Both the position numbers and the translations under genes were made by a program. Below are positions 34,047 to 47,444 of a stretch of 64,000 bases of DNA, piece by piece. Each line of letters begins with the position of its first letter. The first letter of the stretch is position 1. The notes below the pieces were generated by a model. The model had not been told where the DNA came from. It made no database searches and worked only from the letters and a program-made list of their open reading frames with translations. The DNA comes from Brachionus rotundiformis (taxonomy: Eukaryota; Rotifera; Eurotatoria; Ploima; Brachionidae), in the NCBI GenBank assembly GCA_016802295.1, contig JAESIW010000090.1:969683-1033682 (forward strand), written 5' to 3'.

Positions 34047-37000
34047 TCATTTAATTTTAAGAGAATTTTGTGCAGATGCTACCACAGGTGTATGCTTTGG
34101 ATCGGGTTTTTTCGTTTCTAAAGTTTGCTGTTTTTGTTTGGCTTTTTCTAGCAGTTTTGATGCCGTCGTAATAAATGATTCTTGATTTTGATTCATTTCA
34201 GATTCTGAATCTTAAAAAAATTAATTTAAATCTAATTAATTGCAATTTAAAAAACACAAATTAACAAATATATAACGATTCAAAGGTGAACATGCAGTAC
34301 TCGAGTGCATTAGCCTCGACGTGACAATTAATTCAAGCAAATGGTGCGGGGAACACAAAACAGATAATTAATTCTGCAAAAAATTTGTTACCTTTACAAA
34401 TTAGGCTTTAAATTAGTTGAGCGAGTTAAGATTTTGTTAAATCAGCGTCTAGTCTATAAAATCAACATAAAATTTTATTTACTTTTTTTTTTACTTTTTA
34501 ATGTTTAATTAAAAATACTCAAAAAGATCGTACAAACACTTAAAATTAAATTTTTAAAAAACAATTTTAATAAAAATCATGCTATAGGATTTTTTTAGAT
34601 ATAATTTTTTATAAAATATCTTTTATATAGAATTAAAAAGAAAATTTTCTATACATGTTGGGAAGTAAACATGTCCTAATTTCAACTTAAATAAGAAAAA
34701 ATAATGGGAACATACGAAAATTGGACTACATTTTTATATGCTTAATAGAGACAATGAATGAATCTTTATCATAAAATGGTTAACAATAACATAAAAACAC
34801 AATACTGAAATACGAGATTAAACTTGGATTAAAAATGAAACCAATTTACAATAGAAATTTATTTTTAATAAGTTAACATACCATTGTTTTGGCAAGGTGC
34901 TTGAGCTGAATTGTTTGTTAATTGAGCATTAACTTTTTGAAATGAAGCTATTGTTTTTTTAACATTCGAGTCCTCGTTTGGTTTAAGACCATTGACAAGT
35001 TTGGTGCCATCTGGTTGATATGTAACCGAGCTAAGAACAGGCTTGTTTTCCTGGAATTTAGCTCTTTTTTCAGCCGCTTTTTTGGCAATAAGTTCTCCAA
35101 AATCGCTGCTGGATCTCGGATCGATAAATTGGTATGTGTTGACAAGACTTTTTACAGTTGTTTTTAAAGCTGGTGGCTTGGAGGAATCTATCGATGGTGG
35201 AGGCAGAGGCGGAGGTGGTGGCGGTAGAGGGGAACAAACTCGATTAGAGGCCGAACTGTTCTCGTTTAGTTTGTTTAAGGCGCCAGGGGATGGTGGTGGC
35301 GGAAATGATGGAGTTTCTACCTCGCTATCTGGCTGCAGTACACTTAAACGCTTTAATCTATTCTCTAGAGCTTTTTCCAATTCGTTTTTAACATTAGGTG
35401 TCTTGTGAATAATTGAACCTGGAGTTTTATCATTTTGTCTTTTTTGATGCTCTAAGGCTGCCTTTTTGATCTCTTCGTTAAGACTTACCGGTGTGTCGGT
35501 AACTGCTGTATCATAAGCCGATGAAGCTGAAGAAACCGACGAAGGCGATGAAGAACTTGGTAACGATGAATTTAAAGCTGTAAGCACTGAAGTGGTTCTT
35601 ATTGGAGTTTGTGGCTGTTGTGATTTGTACAATTTATCAAAAGTTTGTCGATCTATTTCGACTTGTCTTGATTGAGCTCCATCTGAGACCGAAATTGAAA
35701 TTTTGGCTGTTGGATACCTGATAAATAGATCTTTGGTTGTTTGTAGGAATTCTTGGTCAAATTTTTGAGATTGTAAAAATTGGCAATCAGTTTTTTGCAC
35801 TAATGAGGTTCGTTTAGCCGAATTTCTTTGTTTTATTTGTCTTGGTGTCAGAGGTGAGGTGGCATTTTTGGGTGCCATCATGACCAAGTTTGTTTCATCA
35901 TCGTAATCAATAGGAGGTTCGGCCTCTACCGAATTGTCTAGTCCATCTTTGTCATTTGTTTCATTTTGTTCCATGTTAGGCGTTGAATAGATATCAGAGT
36001 AGGCTGGTGACAAAGCCAACATGCTTCTGTTCTTGCTTGAGTGAGTTAGATGGGAAATAGACGGAACTGTTGGTGGCGGTGGCGGAGGCGGTGGCATATT
36101 TGGCGATACAGGATTTACCATCAAATTGGGAACACTCAAAGTCTTGTGGTGATAGCTCAATTGTTCTTTGAAAATTTCACCATTGTTTATTCCCGGCTTG
36201 CGTACAGGTACTCTTGTGCGTATCGATGCTGCATTGGCGTCATTGGCTAATAGCTTGGTCTTTAGCACAGAATCCGGCACATTGCAATCATATTCGGCCA
36301 AAGTTTTGTCCAATTCGTCTATAGATAAATATTTTTTTAATATAAATTTGTAGAAAAAAAGCCTCTAGTTTAAATATTATGAGTTAATTTGGTTTTTACA
36401 TAACACATGCCATCATGCTTTTTGGTTAAAAAGATTCTTAAGCTTTTTGTTAATCTTTGGATTAGTTTTAAATGAGCAAATTAGAAACACAAAAGTTAGT
36501 CATTTTATTAACACCCTTTGTTAGATAATAATTCACAAAGCTTTTTTTTTATTTGTAAATAAAATTTAAATCGGAGACTAAACAATATTGAATAAATTTT
36601 TTTGAATTACTAGTGATGCAAGTTAATATTTAAAAGTTTAATGAAAATATTTTAAAATTTATCTATCAACAATTTAAATTTTTTATTTATAGACTTTAAA
36701 ATTTTTAAATTTATGAAAGTATTTAAATTTATAGGTTTTTAAACTGAAAATTTTTAATGAAGACTAAAGTCATGATATCTCTCCACTTAGGTACAACTTT
36801 GGTTTACAAAGGAGCTAAAATTAATTTTCAGAAGTCCGAAATTCCGGATTTTAAGATACCAAGTTTAAAACAATATTAGATAGAGATGACTGAGCTATTT
36901 TTTGTTGAGAAATATTTAAATAATATTGTTGGTTTTCAAACTTTTAAGAATAGATAATTTCTTGCATCACATTTTAATTATAAGCAAATTAAAAATTTTA

Positions 37001-39664
37001 ATTGTAATTCTCCGACTAAAATAGCGGTCAAGCTAATCATAAAAGCTATATTTTAAAACACACCTATTTGAGCAAATACACTATTCATGTATGATGTATC
37101 ATTTTTTTTGAATATGGCAGACATGCTTTTGCATGTTATGGTCATAGGTCGTGGTGGTAGCTTACTGGTAGCTTCAGCTGACGTCAGACCATCATTACGA
37201 TACGCTTTACCTAAATTAATACTCTTAACTCTTACACTTGCATTTTTGACGTCTGACGACAGCGAAGTGCTTGGATCACGCCTGGGCGGAATGGCTAAAA
37301 AGTTTAAAAAAAAGTTAAAAATCACAGTAACTAGTACACCTTTGTACTAAATAAATAACTAAATTAACTTATGAAGGTATTTGAGAGATAAAAAAATTTT
37401 ATTTAAATAAAATAGCTTGTAGCGGTGGCAAAGACTCACGTTTTTTTTTGTTTGGTAGAGACTTAGATCCATCATAGAGTTGGTTGCGCTCTTCGAGAAA
37501 ATTGTGTGTGGCAATATTCGAAGTGGCATAGTAAGAATGCGACTTGGACAGTGTTTGAGTGTATATGCTCTCTGGTGTTTGGTAAATTTGGTTTGGACCT
37601 GTTTTACCGAATGTTTTGGATGTGTAAACTTTAAGAGCGAGAGTATCGCCGGTCTTTTTAATCAACTTGACACATTCTAGATGAGTTCTGCAAGTAACGT
37701 CCACTCCGTTTATCTCTAGGACAAAATCGAAAGGCTTTAGGCCAGCTTTGTCAGCATTACTGTCTTTGTCAACACTTTCCAGGAATTGTAGAGCCGGACA
37801 CTCGACTGTCGGCTCGAATTTCTCATCGCTAGTCTTGGCACCTCTAAGCACAAAGCCAAAGCCCTTTTTGCCTTTTTGCAAGACCACTGTTCTCGGTGCG
37901 TCCAGTTCCGAGTTGGTCATAAGCAAATCAAACAGAGTTTTGCGCTTTACCACAATTGTGTCTGTGTTTGCCGAGTCCTTGGCTACAATGAACTCTTCAA
38001 CACAGTCAGCTTTGAACCAGCCCTCGGTACCATTCGCCAATCTTCCCTCCCAATAGCCACTATCACCAACACCTAACAATTGCACAATATCACCTTTATT
38101 CAATTCTATTTCTCCCACATGGCTTGGCTTGAACGCTTTTTTGCATATAAAAGTTCGATTGGGAATTGACGAGTAGAGACGCTTTCTTGGATAAGCGTAA
38201 TTGTTCGAACCATCGGACGAAATAGATCTCGAACGAGAACCGGATGAAGAAGAGGCCGATTCTTGCTTGGGCGATGGTTGCTGTTGGTTGGGCAAAGATG
38301 ACGGCGCATTGCTGCTCCATTCAGCAATAGTGTGTTGAGTCAGGGCGCTGATAGAGGAATAGTGTGATTGAGTATCAGTGTTTACATAAATGCTCCTTCT
38401 TTTTGTGTTGTAAAATGGTCGTTCTTTTATGGGAACTGTTTCGGACTCTTTGTGGTTGCGAATCAAATCGGCTATTAGTTGATTGCCAGTCATTACAGCC
38501 GAGTCATAAGCAGTCTGATTGGAAAGATTGCGGTCTGTTTTGGTACAGCCGCGAAACAGTAGGATTCTTGCGCAATTTTCTTGATTGTGCACTGCGCAAA
38601 CATGCAGTGGTGTGTTGCCAGAGTTGTTTTTGGCATTGATGTCACAACCAAAATAGATTAGGTGATCGAGATGATGCGACAAGCCAAGTTTGCATGCATG
38701 GTGAATTTCTTCCCAATTGTTATCGTCTTTTATTCCCAAGACTGATCCATTTGAGAGCAAATTCTCAACTGTTTCGATTGGACTCGAGCTGAGCACAGCA
38801 TAGTAGAGCGGTGTGAGCATTTTCTGGTCCTTTACGTCCGCAAAGGCGCCCAATTCCAGCAATGTTTTGACAGCTTTGTCGTTTCCAATCATGGCAGCTC
38901 GATGCATCGGAGTAAATGAATCACGCGACCTAAAGTCCAAATGAGCTCCACCATTGTACAATAGCATTATCATGTTTTTTGGCTCGGCCAGACCAACTGC
39001 TATGCTCAACGGTGTTTCGCCAAGATCAGTGTGAAAATTGGGATCTAGGCCCTTTTCCAAAAAGCGGTTGACTTTGTCCACTTGGTTGGTGCGAACCAAG
39101 TCGACAAATTTCTTAAAATTAGCCTTTACATTCAACGCTTTGAGCTCTTTTTGGTTTATTTTGACAAATTTGTAGACGCGTTTTTTGTACTTGAATTCAA
39201 GATGTGCCATTGGAGCATTTAGCGAATATTCGCGTATTTTGCGGCAATCGTCCAGAAACTTGCCCGCTCGGCCTTGATAAGGCGGCAAATAGAACCCATA
39301 GTTGAGGCCGTCTTTGACCTCCTTGGCCAATGTCGATAATACTCGTTGCTTAGCAGAAAAGACCGGATCGTCCAGTTTGAACTTCATTACTTTCTATTTT
39401 AATTAAAAAATAAAAATTAAATTTTTCTTTGTTTATTTTTTGTATTTGTATTAATTTTACCTGTAAATTTTGGTCATTTATTGAAACACGGACAAATATT
39501 GTCTCCGAACTGGTTTCATTGGTGTCAAGCTCGTGCTGGTTCAGAGTCTTTATGGAATATGAAGAAGACGAGCATGAGGATGACAGAGAGGCATTTTTGG
39601 ACTCCATTTTTTTGTCTGACAAGTTCAGATTTATGCTAGTTATTTTGGCCGTCGATTCATTCAT
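34047..39664 (-). CDS. SHANK: SHANK/ProSAP scaffold protein (no SAM domain)
   Basis: CDS complement(join(34047..34210,34882..36318,37064..37294,37440..39393,39461..39664)), 1329 aa, with all phases consistent. The order is an N-terminal Ubl/SPN region (about 50-150, with GRAGKFLDDCRKIREYSLNA), then ankyrin repeats (about 155-385, with GLDPNFHTDLGETPLS, GGAHLDFRSRD and GNTPLHVCAVHNQENCARIL). An SH3 domain follows (about 481-535, ...GYWEGRLANGTEGWFKADCV), then a PDZ domain (about 570-660, with KGFGFVLRGAKT), then a long Pro/Ser-rich region with polyproline (PPPPPPPP). SHANK proteins organise postsynaptic and cortical signalling by binding GKAP and actin regulators. The usual C-terminal SAM domain is absent: the last exon ends in a Lys/Gln-rich tail (LLEKAKQKQQTLETKKP). 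Cortactin, a classic SHANK proline-region partner, is also in this window. TTTCAG lies 18 nt upstream of the ATG. Confidence 0.92.
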
Positions 39665-42600
39665 AGTTTAAAAATATGCCATCTGAAAAAAAATAATAAA
39701 ATAAATAAATAAAAATTTTTAAAATCGACCTAATTTTAATATTTCTAAGTTAATTGAAATTTGCAATTAGAAAGAGAGATCGCACACGTTTTCAAAATTA
39801 AGAAATTAAGAAATGCTGTTGCAATTAAAAAATAATTATTATTTTTTAAAAGACTGTTTGTACTTTTTTTTCCAATATATAAACATATTTTAAATCCAAT
39901 TTTGGATACCAACAAATAGTCTTTGCACAATGCCAAAGTTGTATTTTTTTTTAATTTCTTATTTATCATGATTATCAAATTTTGGAAAAATTTGCTCTAT
40001 TTTATTAGCTTTTAGGAAAAAAAACATGGTTATCATTTTCATTGATAACCCGAAAAGCTAAATTGATAAAATAGCTAGTTACGATAAGAAACCAAGTCAA
40101 ATGACCAGCTATTTTTATAAAATTAACTTGAATTGATTATTTAAAATTAAAATATTTGCTAATATTTAATAAGCCTTGATTATTTATTTTAATATAGTGC
40201 ACTGCTAGAGCAAAAAAGATCGCTCTAATCGCCAAGTTTCGCACTGACATGCCAAATCATTGACGAATATGAAAAATTCTCAATTTTAATTAAGAAAGTA
40301 TGGCTACGCTTAAAAATATATATTATATGAAAAATATATTTTGAGAAAAAAGGACATAATTTAGCTTATTTTAAAACAACAAACTAATAATTTCTTTTAT
40401 TGAAATTATTTTATTTTCCAAGTGATTCAAGAGAGCCAAAAATTTTAATCAGTAATTGTAGAAATTATTTTAACCTTATTATGAAAAAGTCAAGCATCTC
40501 TATATAAACATTTTACAACGCACGTAAGTAAAATTTTACTATATCAAATTTAAAAATGTCTTTTTGATCAAACTAATAGATAAAGGCTTACTCTAAACAA
40601 TTATTAGATGTATGACATAGAAATTTAATTTGAATAGGAATTAGAGAAATAATTTACTATTTAGGAGTTGTAGAAAAGATCGATCGGTGTACGACGACTT
40701 TTGCTCTATTTGTTGGCTAAATTAATATTCTCCATCTTTTTATTATAAACATAAATTGTCTTTAGTTTTACTTAATTGAATTCTTATTTCTTTTTAGATC
40801 AAAACATTAACGCTTTTTAAATTTTAAAATTTACCTAATTAAAACTCAACCAGGCACAAGATTAATAGAATGCCTCTCTCTGTCAAATTAGCTGTAATAA
40901 TTGAATTTTAAATTAGGCTCGCTTGTGAAAGCATTCATCTTCTCTCTCATTAATATATAAATATATATATATATATAATTATTTTTTAATTTAACAATAT
41001 TAAATATAAATTAACTAAACTTAAATGTTGTAAATTAGACATGCTGATCGCTAGTCAATTTGGCTAAGACAAATTTAATTACCAAAGTTAATTGTAGATT
41101 ACATTAACTAAAGAAAACGAATGTACTGTAAACTAATGTCTCATTAATAACTTAGATTAAAGTATTTCCAAGATTTTGTTTGAATTTAACACTAAAAGAC
41201 CCAAGAAGTTTTATGGTCAAAATTCAAACTCTTCTATTATTAATATTATTATAGTAGAATGACTAATTAAGTGTATTGAAAGGAATAATGTTATTCATTA
41301 CGCTATGGTAGCTTTTTTCTCGGAAGTAAACTTGTCATAACGCACTTTAAAACTATTTACTGCCTTAGCTTCCACTACTACACTACTTAATTTACTACCA
41401 AGTCGCAAAAATATTATTTAATAAACTAAATAGCAATCGACAAATTGCTCAATATTAAAAAATTTTATTTCAATTTTTAAAATGATTATTACTTCAAGAT
41501 TCATTACCAAAACTAAACATACAATATTATTATTTAATATTATCTATTGTTGACATATAAACCAAAAAAAAATTTATTCATTTAATAAGTTAATAAATAT
41601 TCCTGTCAATTTTGCTATTCATGACCTTAATAAATTGCTAGACAGCATTGTAGAGGCCTTCTGTTGGCGGATCGATAAATTGATCCTAATTTTTGACGAA
41701 AGTATTCTAAATTAGTTTGGTCACGCAAGCTTGGCTTTAAAATACTTTGATCATGAAATATTTAGCTACAATGATAATATTGAGATATGCAAACATAAGC
41801 TTACAAATAGCTTTGCCCATTAGTAAATATTTGCCAATTTACACCGTTTGAAAACAAAAAATATCGATTTGTGGTCAAACAATTGGCATCCGTAGGGCTA
41901 AAATATTTCTCTTTATGGCTTAATATTTTCTCTAGTCGTTGAATCACGTAAGCTTCTTTATTGAAATACGGATTAGGCTTTTAGTAAGATTTGAACACGT
42001 TTTAAAATGAAATTATAAACGGAAAATATAAGAAAATCGATATTTTTCATTCTAAGGGCTATTTTTAGCTCACCTGTTCAAGCTTTTTAATATGAGAAGC
42101 GATAGCCACGGCTCGATTAGCTTAAATTCAATTTTAATTTGTTCTTGATCAAAACAAATCATGCACATCTTTTATTAATAATTTTTTATTTTAATTTTTT
42201 ATTTAGAATATTAATTCAAAAACTTAAAAATTGTTAATATGGATGATCGAATTGGACAATAATTATGTCAAAAGCCCTTTTTGTATAACACTTTACTTTT
42301 TTAATATATTCATGAGAATCTTTTCTCAATAAATAACCCTCAACTAAATAGAAAAAAATATAACTTTCTGTTGAATATTTTTATTTTAGTCTTTTAAAAA
42401 GAATTAAAAGTTAATTCATAGAAACGGCAGGTAACCGAATTCTTAATCTAAACTCACTTAATTTAGGTATTATTTTTAAATCGAAAAAAAAATATATTTA
42501 AATGGAAAATATGCCTATTGAAGCTTAATTACAATTTGAAGTATTTCAATGATGCAAAATAAAGCATCAAAATTGGAAAATTTACCTACATTTTTATTAA

Positions 42601-45600
42601 ATTTCTTCTATGTTCAAGAGGTGAGATTTGTTCTATCTTTTTAATACACAAAACCTTAATTAAAAACAAAAAAAGAAAAAAAAAAGTTAAAGGTAAAGCT
42701 TTTGCCAAAGGCGAACTAAAAATTCGATTAAGTTAGTAAAAAGATTATCCCATGAGCCAGATTTTACTCATACTCTATAATTAATATAATTCACGGGCAT
42801 ATCTTATAAAGATAATGCATTTTTTAAATTTTTTCTAAGTAAAAAAATTTTTTCTGATCTTCTGGCCAATATTATAAGCGTCTTAGCTAAAAATCGATTT
42901 TCAAAATAATAATAATAATGATAATAATAAAATTTCAACAAGAAAGGACTGTTAGTTGACTTTTATGCTTGACCAGTATTAAATTTACATTAAACTACTA
43001 TTCTAGAATATGTAGCACATCTATACAGACTTGTCAATACAAATGCTAAAATAATTTATCATCTCAATTATTTTCAAAATAAATAAAAATCCACGTAATT
43101 TTAGGCAATTAATTAACAAGATATTTCATTTCTATTAAAAATTTAAAAGATCTCTCTTGATAATCTATTTTAATATAGGTATAATTTCATTAAAATTATA
43201 TAGGTTTCTTCAATCTCAAATTTCAAAAGTGACATCCTTTAAATTCTATTAAGAAGCTTCAGTTTTGACAAGTCTCTTGGGTTAGAAATCCTAATAACAA
43301 TATTTAATAAATCAGATATCCGAACTAGATACTATAGAAATTGAGCCTCAATTTTATTAAAATATAATTAGGAAATTTGTATGAAAAATTGTCTATTTCA
43401 TTAAGATAGTAAGCTAATTAACTCGACCTGAATTAAACATACGAAATATAAGCTTTATCGACACTGAGAAAGTAAACAATAGTGTGAAAATGAGAATAAT
43501 TTAGTGACCCATAATGTTCAGTATGTTTAATTTCACACGAGAAATAAAATGAACATGATATTTCTAAAGATACTATCAACAATTTGCTGTACAAATTGCG
43601 GATGTTTTTAATCAAAAAATTTAAATTAAAAATAAAATTTAAATTGATGTCTAATTCGCCATGATGTCTTATATCCGCTTGCTTGGTACTGAGCAAGAAA
43701 AATCGATACAGAAAAATTCATAAATTACGAAATGAGTCCTAGAAGAGCTTTTAATTCATTGACTAATGTACATAGAAACGATTATTATTATTATTATTTT
43801 ATTTTTTTAATATAAAAATAAAAATTAAAAATTAATTCAACCAATTTGACCCTTTTTGCTTTTAAAATTGAATCTTATTCAAATATTTGCTATTCCGGTT
43901 GTTCGCTCACCCCACCAATCTCTCAATCTACATATAATTTAGGCTTAGATTCTATGACGTTAAACATGGCTCTAATTAATATTCTTTAATCTTATTTTAA
44001 ATAAAAAGAAAATAAAAATTAGTTTCATAATAATGCGTCCAAAACTTGAAGAAAGCTTTTTTTTGTGTTTAGCCTAAAAGCAGTAGTTGACAAATACCAA
44101 AAAAAAAGTTACATAATTTGCATTAATAATGGAATTGAATAATCAAGCTATTTTGTATTTTGTTAGCTACTTTGTGTGAAGCCTTGTAGTGAACCATGTG
44201 TAAATATACAATTCAGTATTTCTGCTAATATAATTAGCATTTGGATCTAGATCTGGTCTAGTGTCTAGCTTATCAAACTTAATTTGATTGATCGATTTAA
44301 TCTTTTTTTTTATTAAAACTCAAAAATAAAAGGATTAAAATAAAAAATTAGGGATTAAAATTTGTTATCACTTACAAGCGGTTTTAATTTCGGTACTAAA
44401 CTAGTCGAGACCTACTTGAATTACTTGGTCTCAATCATGACCAGTTTTAAATTTCACGACTTACATAAATTAGTCCTCGAATGACCAGCTTTATCCTGGG
44501 CACTAAAACTCATTTGACAAATATCTTATTAATTCAACTTTGACATTTATATTAACATTATTCATTAACAAAAATAGTACCAATTGATAGTTTTGACTTA
44601 ATCTTAAGTTTCATATTTGCACCTAGGAGAGTTATTATGTGCTTTCGGGAACAGTGGTCAGTAATCAAGTTAATTTGAGAAATTTAACACATAAAATTAT
44701 TTTAAAATATGAAATATAACTAAGTTACCAACGTCCAGTGGTTTAAGTTGGCAATAAAAAGAGCATTTAGAGTGGAAAAATCTAAATTGAGCATCTAGCC
44801 GTGGTCAATTAAAGACCAAAATTAAATTTCTCATAAAAAATATGAATTTAAAAATAATTTAGAGAAAAAAAAATTTAATTTTGCATCATTTACAAATTAA
44901 AAAAAAAGCTTAATGGCACTTGAATAATTGAAGATCTTTCCATAATTGGACTAACCTAGCACCCAAAGTTTGTCCGCATAAAACTAATTCGTTCATCCAA
45001 GACTTGAAAAAAAATCCACTCCAAGCTAAGGACTTTTTGATGAGGCCTTTTTTGAGCAAAATTATTCTCAAAATTCTGATTTAAAAGCTATTAATCTTCG
45101 GCCCCAAAAAGCCTTCGGTCTTGGCCCAAAAGTCGCTTTATATTCCCACTAAGTTTGATTTACGTGATGACTTAAAAAATTTGTTTAAACGAGCAAAGTT
45201 TATTAAAGAAACCATTAAATTTATGTGCGCAGCTTTTCAAATGCTTTCTCGGTCCACTCAAAATTTTAAGTATCTTTTGGTTATAAAATAAAATATTTAG
45301 ACGAAATTTTCAACAAAAAGAAAAAGAGAAAAAAAATTTTTTTTTTTAAATAACATAAACCGGATTTAAGTTGCCACTTTCTCTTAATTTTAAAAATAAA
45401 TTCAAAATTGTTTTAACATGCAAATTTTTTTTAGCTTGGCTTTAAATCCGTACAATATTTTAAGAGCCGCTATACTCTCATAGAGAATATTCAGTTCCCT
45501 AGGCGACATTTAAACTGCACAATTAGGCTATTTTGATTGTTTCATTTTTGTGGACAAAGTCCATTTCGGACCGCATTAGACCGCATCTCAAGTGTTTAAA

Positions 45601-46309
45601 AATCATTCCATTCTCTTTTAACTAATCTTACAGATTTTGTTTTGCAAAAAGATCTTGTTGAGTTGAATTCTTGAGCTAATATTTACCTGTGATAAATATT
45701 GAATGAAAAAGAAGCCGAATTCCAAGACAGGACTGGAATTTAAAGAGAAAATCTAGCTTATATATCAAGTTAATTTGTTTATCTATTAAATATTCAGTCA
45801 ATTCAAGATCCTGTTAGATATATTTTTCTAAAATCAATTCTCACATGTTAATTCAAAAAATCCTTTTAAGCACTAAATCATTTGGTAGGTTAAATTGAGA
45901 TATTGAATTTTACTTAATTTAATTTTAAACGAAAATGCATTTCCTATACTTTTTTAAAAAATAAAAAATGTTATTATGTACTGAAATGACTAAATTAAAA
46001 TTCTAATTTCTAAGCAATAAGAAATTTGGTATTAAATGGCATGGGTAAGCTGTAGGAAATTTTTCTTTAAATATTGATAATTAATAATTAATTTTATAAT
46101 TTCATATATTTCAGTTAAATGTAATTTATTTTATTAAAAAATTGTTTATAAACAATTATGAATTTTTTGAATTTTTATCGAACAAAATCAAAATAGAAAA
46201 TTTATAATTTATTGACTAGACCTTGTTTTTTAAAATCAATAAATATTTAAAAAAATAATTATAATAAATTTTTTAAAAACGTATTTCTCTATGATTTTTA
46301 TTTTATTAA
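39665..46309. other. 6.6-kb gene desert, AT-rich
   Basis: I see no supportable gene. The region contains a nested imperfect hairpin at 39.99-40.08 kb, a LINE tail at 41.33-41.41 kb and TA- or ATT-rich microsatellites (about 40.95, 42.91 and 43.78 kb). An open but broken frame lies at 44.93-45.29 kb (see findings). A hairpin with GAGACC/GGTCTC arms lies at about 44.40-44.45 kb. Short unsupported frames of 80-90 codons at 39.75 and 43.43 kb look random. Confidence 0.5.
41325..41410 (-). mobile_element. LINE 3' terminal scrap
   Basis: The minus strand reads LGSKLSSVVVEAKAVNSFKV then RYDKF. This resembles the end of LINE ORF2 proteins (LP-x-x-VV-x-A-x-[ST]-V-N-x-FK-x-[KR]-x-D-K). Only about 28 codons are recognisable. 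Confidence 0.4.
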
Positions 46310-46854
46310 TTAGTAATCGTTTAATTCTTCTTCATCTGGAATTACTTTTGTTTGTTTCTTTTTTATTATAACATACGCTATTCCTCCAATAACTGATACT
46401 CCTGCAACACCGCCTAAAGATGCACCAATAATAAGTCCAATGTTATTGTCATTGGTATCAATATTGGTATCATTTTTATTATCACTAGTTGTAACTATTT
46501 CTGATGTTATGTTATCAGTTGTTATTAAAGTTGTGGTTGAAGTTGTTTTCGATGTGGTAGTTGAAGTTGAAGTTGAGGTCGTGGTTGATGTTGTGGTTGA
46601 AGTTGTAGTTGAGGTCGTGGTTGATGTTGTGGTTGATGTTGTAGTTAATGTCGTGGTTGATGTCGTGGTTGATGTTGTAGTTGATGTAAAATCATCGAAA
46701 CTAGATGATTCAGTTTCAAGTAAATCTGTAGATAAATCATTTTGACAAAAACAAGTGTTCAAAACAATACAGACAAATACAACAATGTCTTAAATACAAA
46801 TTATCAAAAGATTAAATATTAAAAAAATTAATTACATATTAAATTTGACTTCAT
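46310..46854 (-). CDS. Mucin-like type I membrane protein with Thr/Ser repeats
   Basis: CDS complement(join(46310..46788,46836..46854)), 165 aa, with one 47-nt intron. A hydrophobic signal peptide (MKSNLIYIVVFVCIVLNTCF) is followed by a short acidic/Ser segment, then about 55 residues of TTTST-type repeats. These come from a 12-bp-unit minisatellite at about 46525-46690. Next are an Asn/Asp-rich spacer, one membrane segment (IIGASLGGVAGVSVIGGIAYVII), a KKK stop-transfer and a short acidic tail. The Thr repeats are probable O-glycosylation sites, so a small cell-surface mucin is the likeliest reading. No ortholog is recognised. The repeat number is expected to vary between individuals. Confidence 0.75.
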
Positions 46855-47444
46855 GGTCGGATTTTAGAAACAAAAGAATTGAATTTTTGTCAAATGGCAC
46901 ATTGATTTGAGTATTTAAAGTGAAAACTTTGATAGTAGCTAGGATTTAATCAATTGTTTATCAAAACAAAGATAGATAATTTTTAAAAAAATATCACAAA
47001 AAAATTTCAAAACATGATTATATTAATTGCTCATCTTAGTTTTATAATTCTAATTTTATCACTATCAGATAATTAAGTATCTTTTTACAATATATAGAAT
47101 AGATTAATATATAGAATTCCTTTTTAAAATTAAAAAATAACATCCTAACATTTACTAGAAAGAAATTCAAAACTAAGATTATCTTTATTATGAAAAAAAG
47201 TTTTGTTAATTTTATGAAAAATAGCGTAAAATCTATTTAGTTTTTAATTTTTACCAGTTTTAATATTTTGCCACTTTTCATTTTAAATTGGTAGCCAAAA
47301 TGGTAATTTTTCAACTAACAGGTGATACATAAGTAAATGTATTAAAATTAAAAGCGAATATCTCAAAAAATTAAAATGATATCAAGTTCTGTTTTTTTTT
47401 TATCTTATTTTTAAAAGAATTATGAATTTTAAAAAATTAAAAAA

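Noticed and set aside
35043..35408. 121-codon plus-strand frame, Gly-rich
   Set aside because: It is antisense to the proline-rich region of SHANK; the Gly runs are the complement of the proline codons.
39745..39978. 77-codon minus-strand frame upstream of SHANK
   Set aside because: Composition is random-looking (Lys/Asn/Phe/Leu), there is no conserved motif and the splice context is not convincing.
43433..43696. 87-codon minus-strand frame in the gene desert
   Set aside because: No recognisable motif and AT-driven amino-acid composition; expected by chance in sequence of this length.
46440..46745. 101-codon plus-strand Val-rich frame
   Set aside because: Mirror frame of the Thr-repeat minisatellite of the mucin-like gene.
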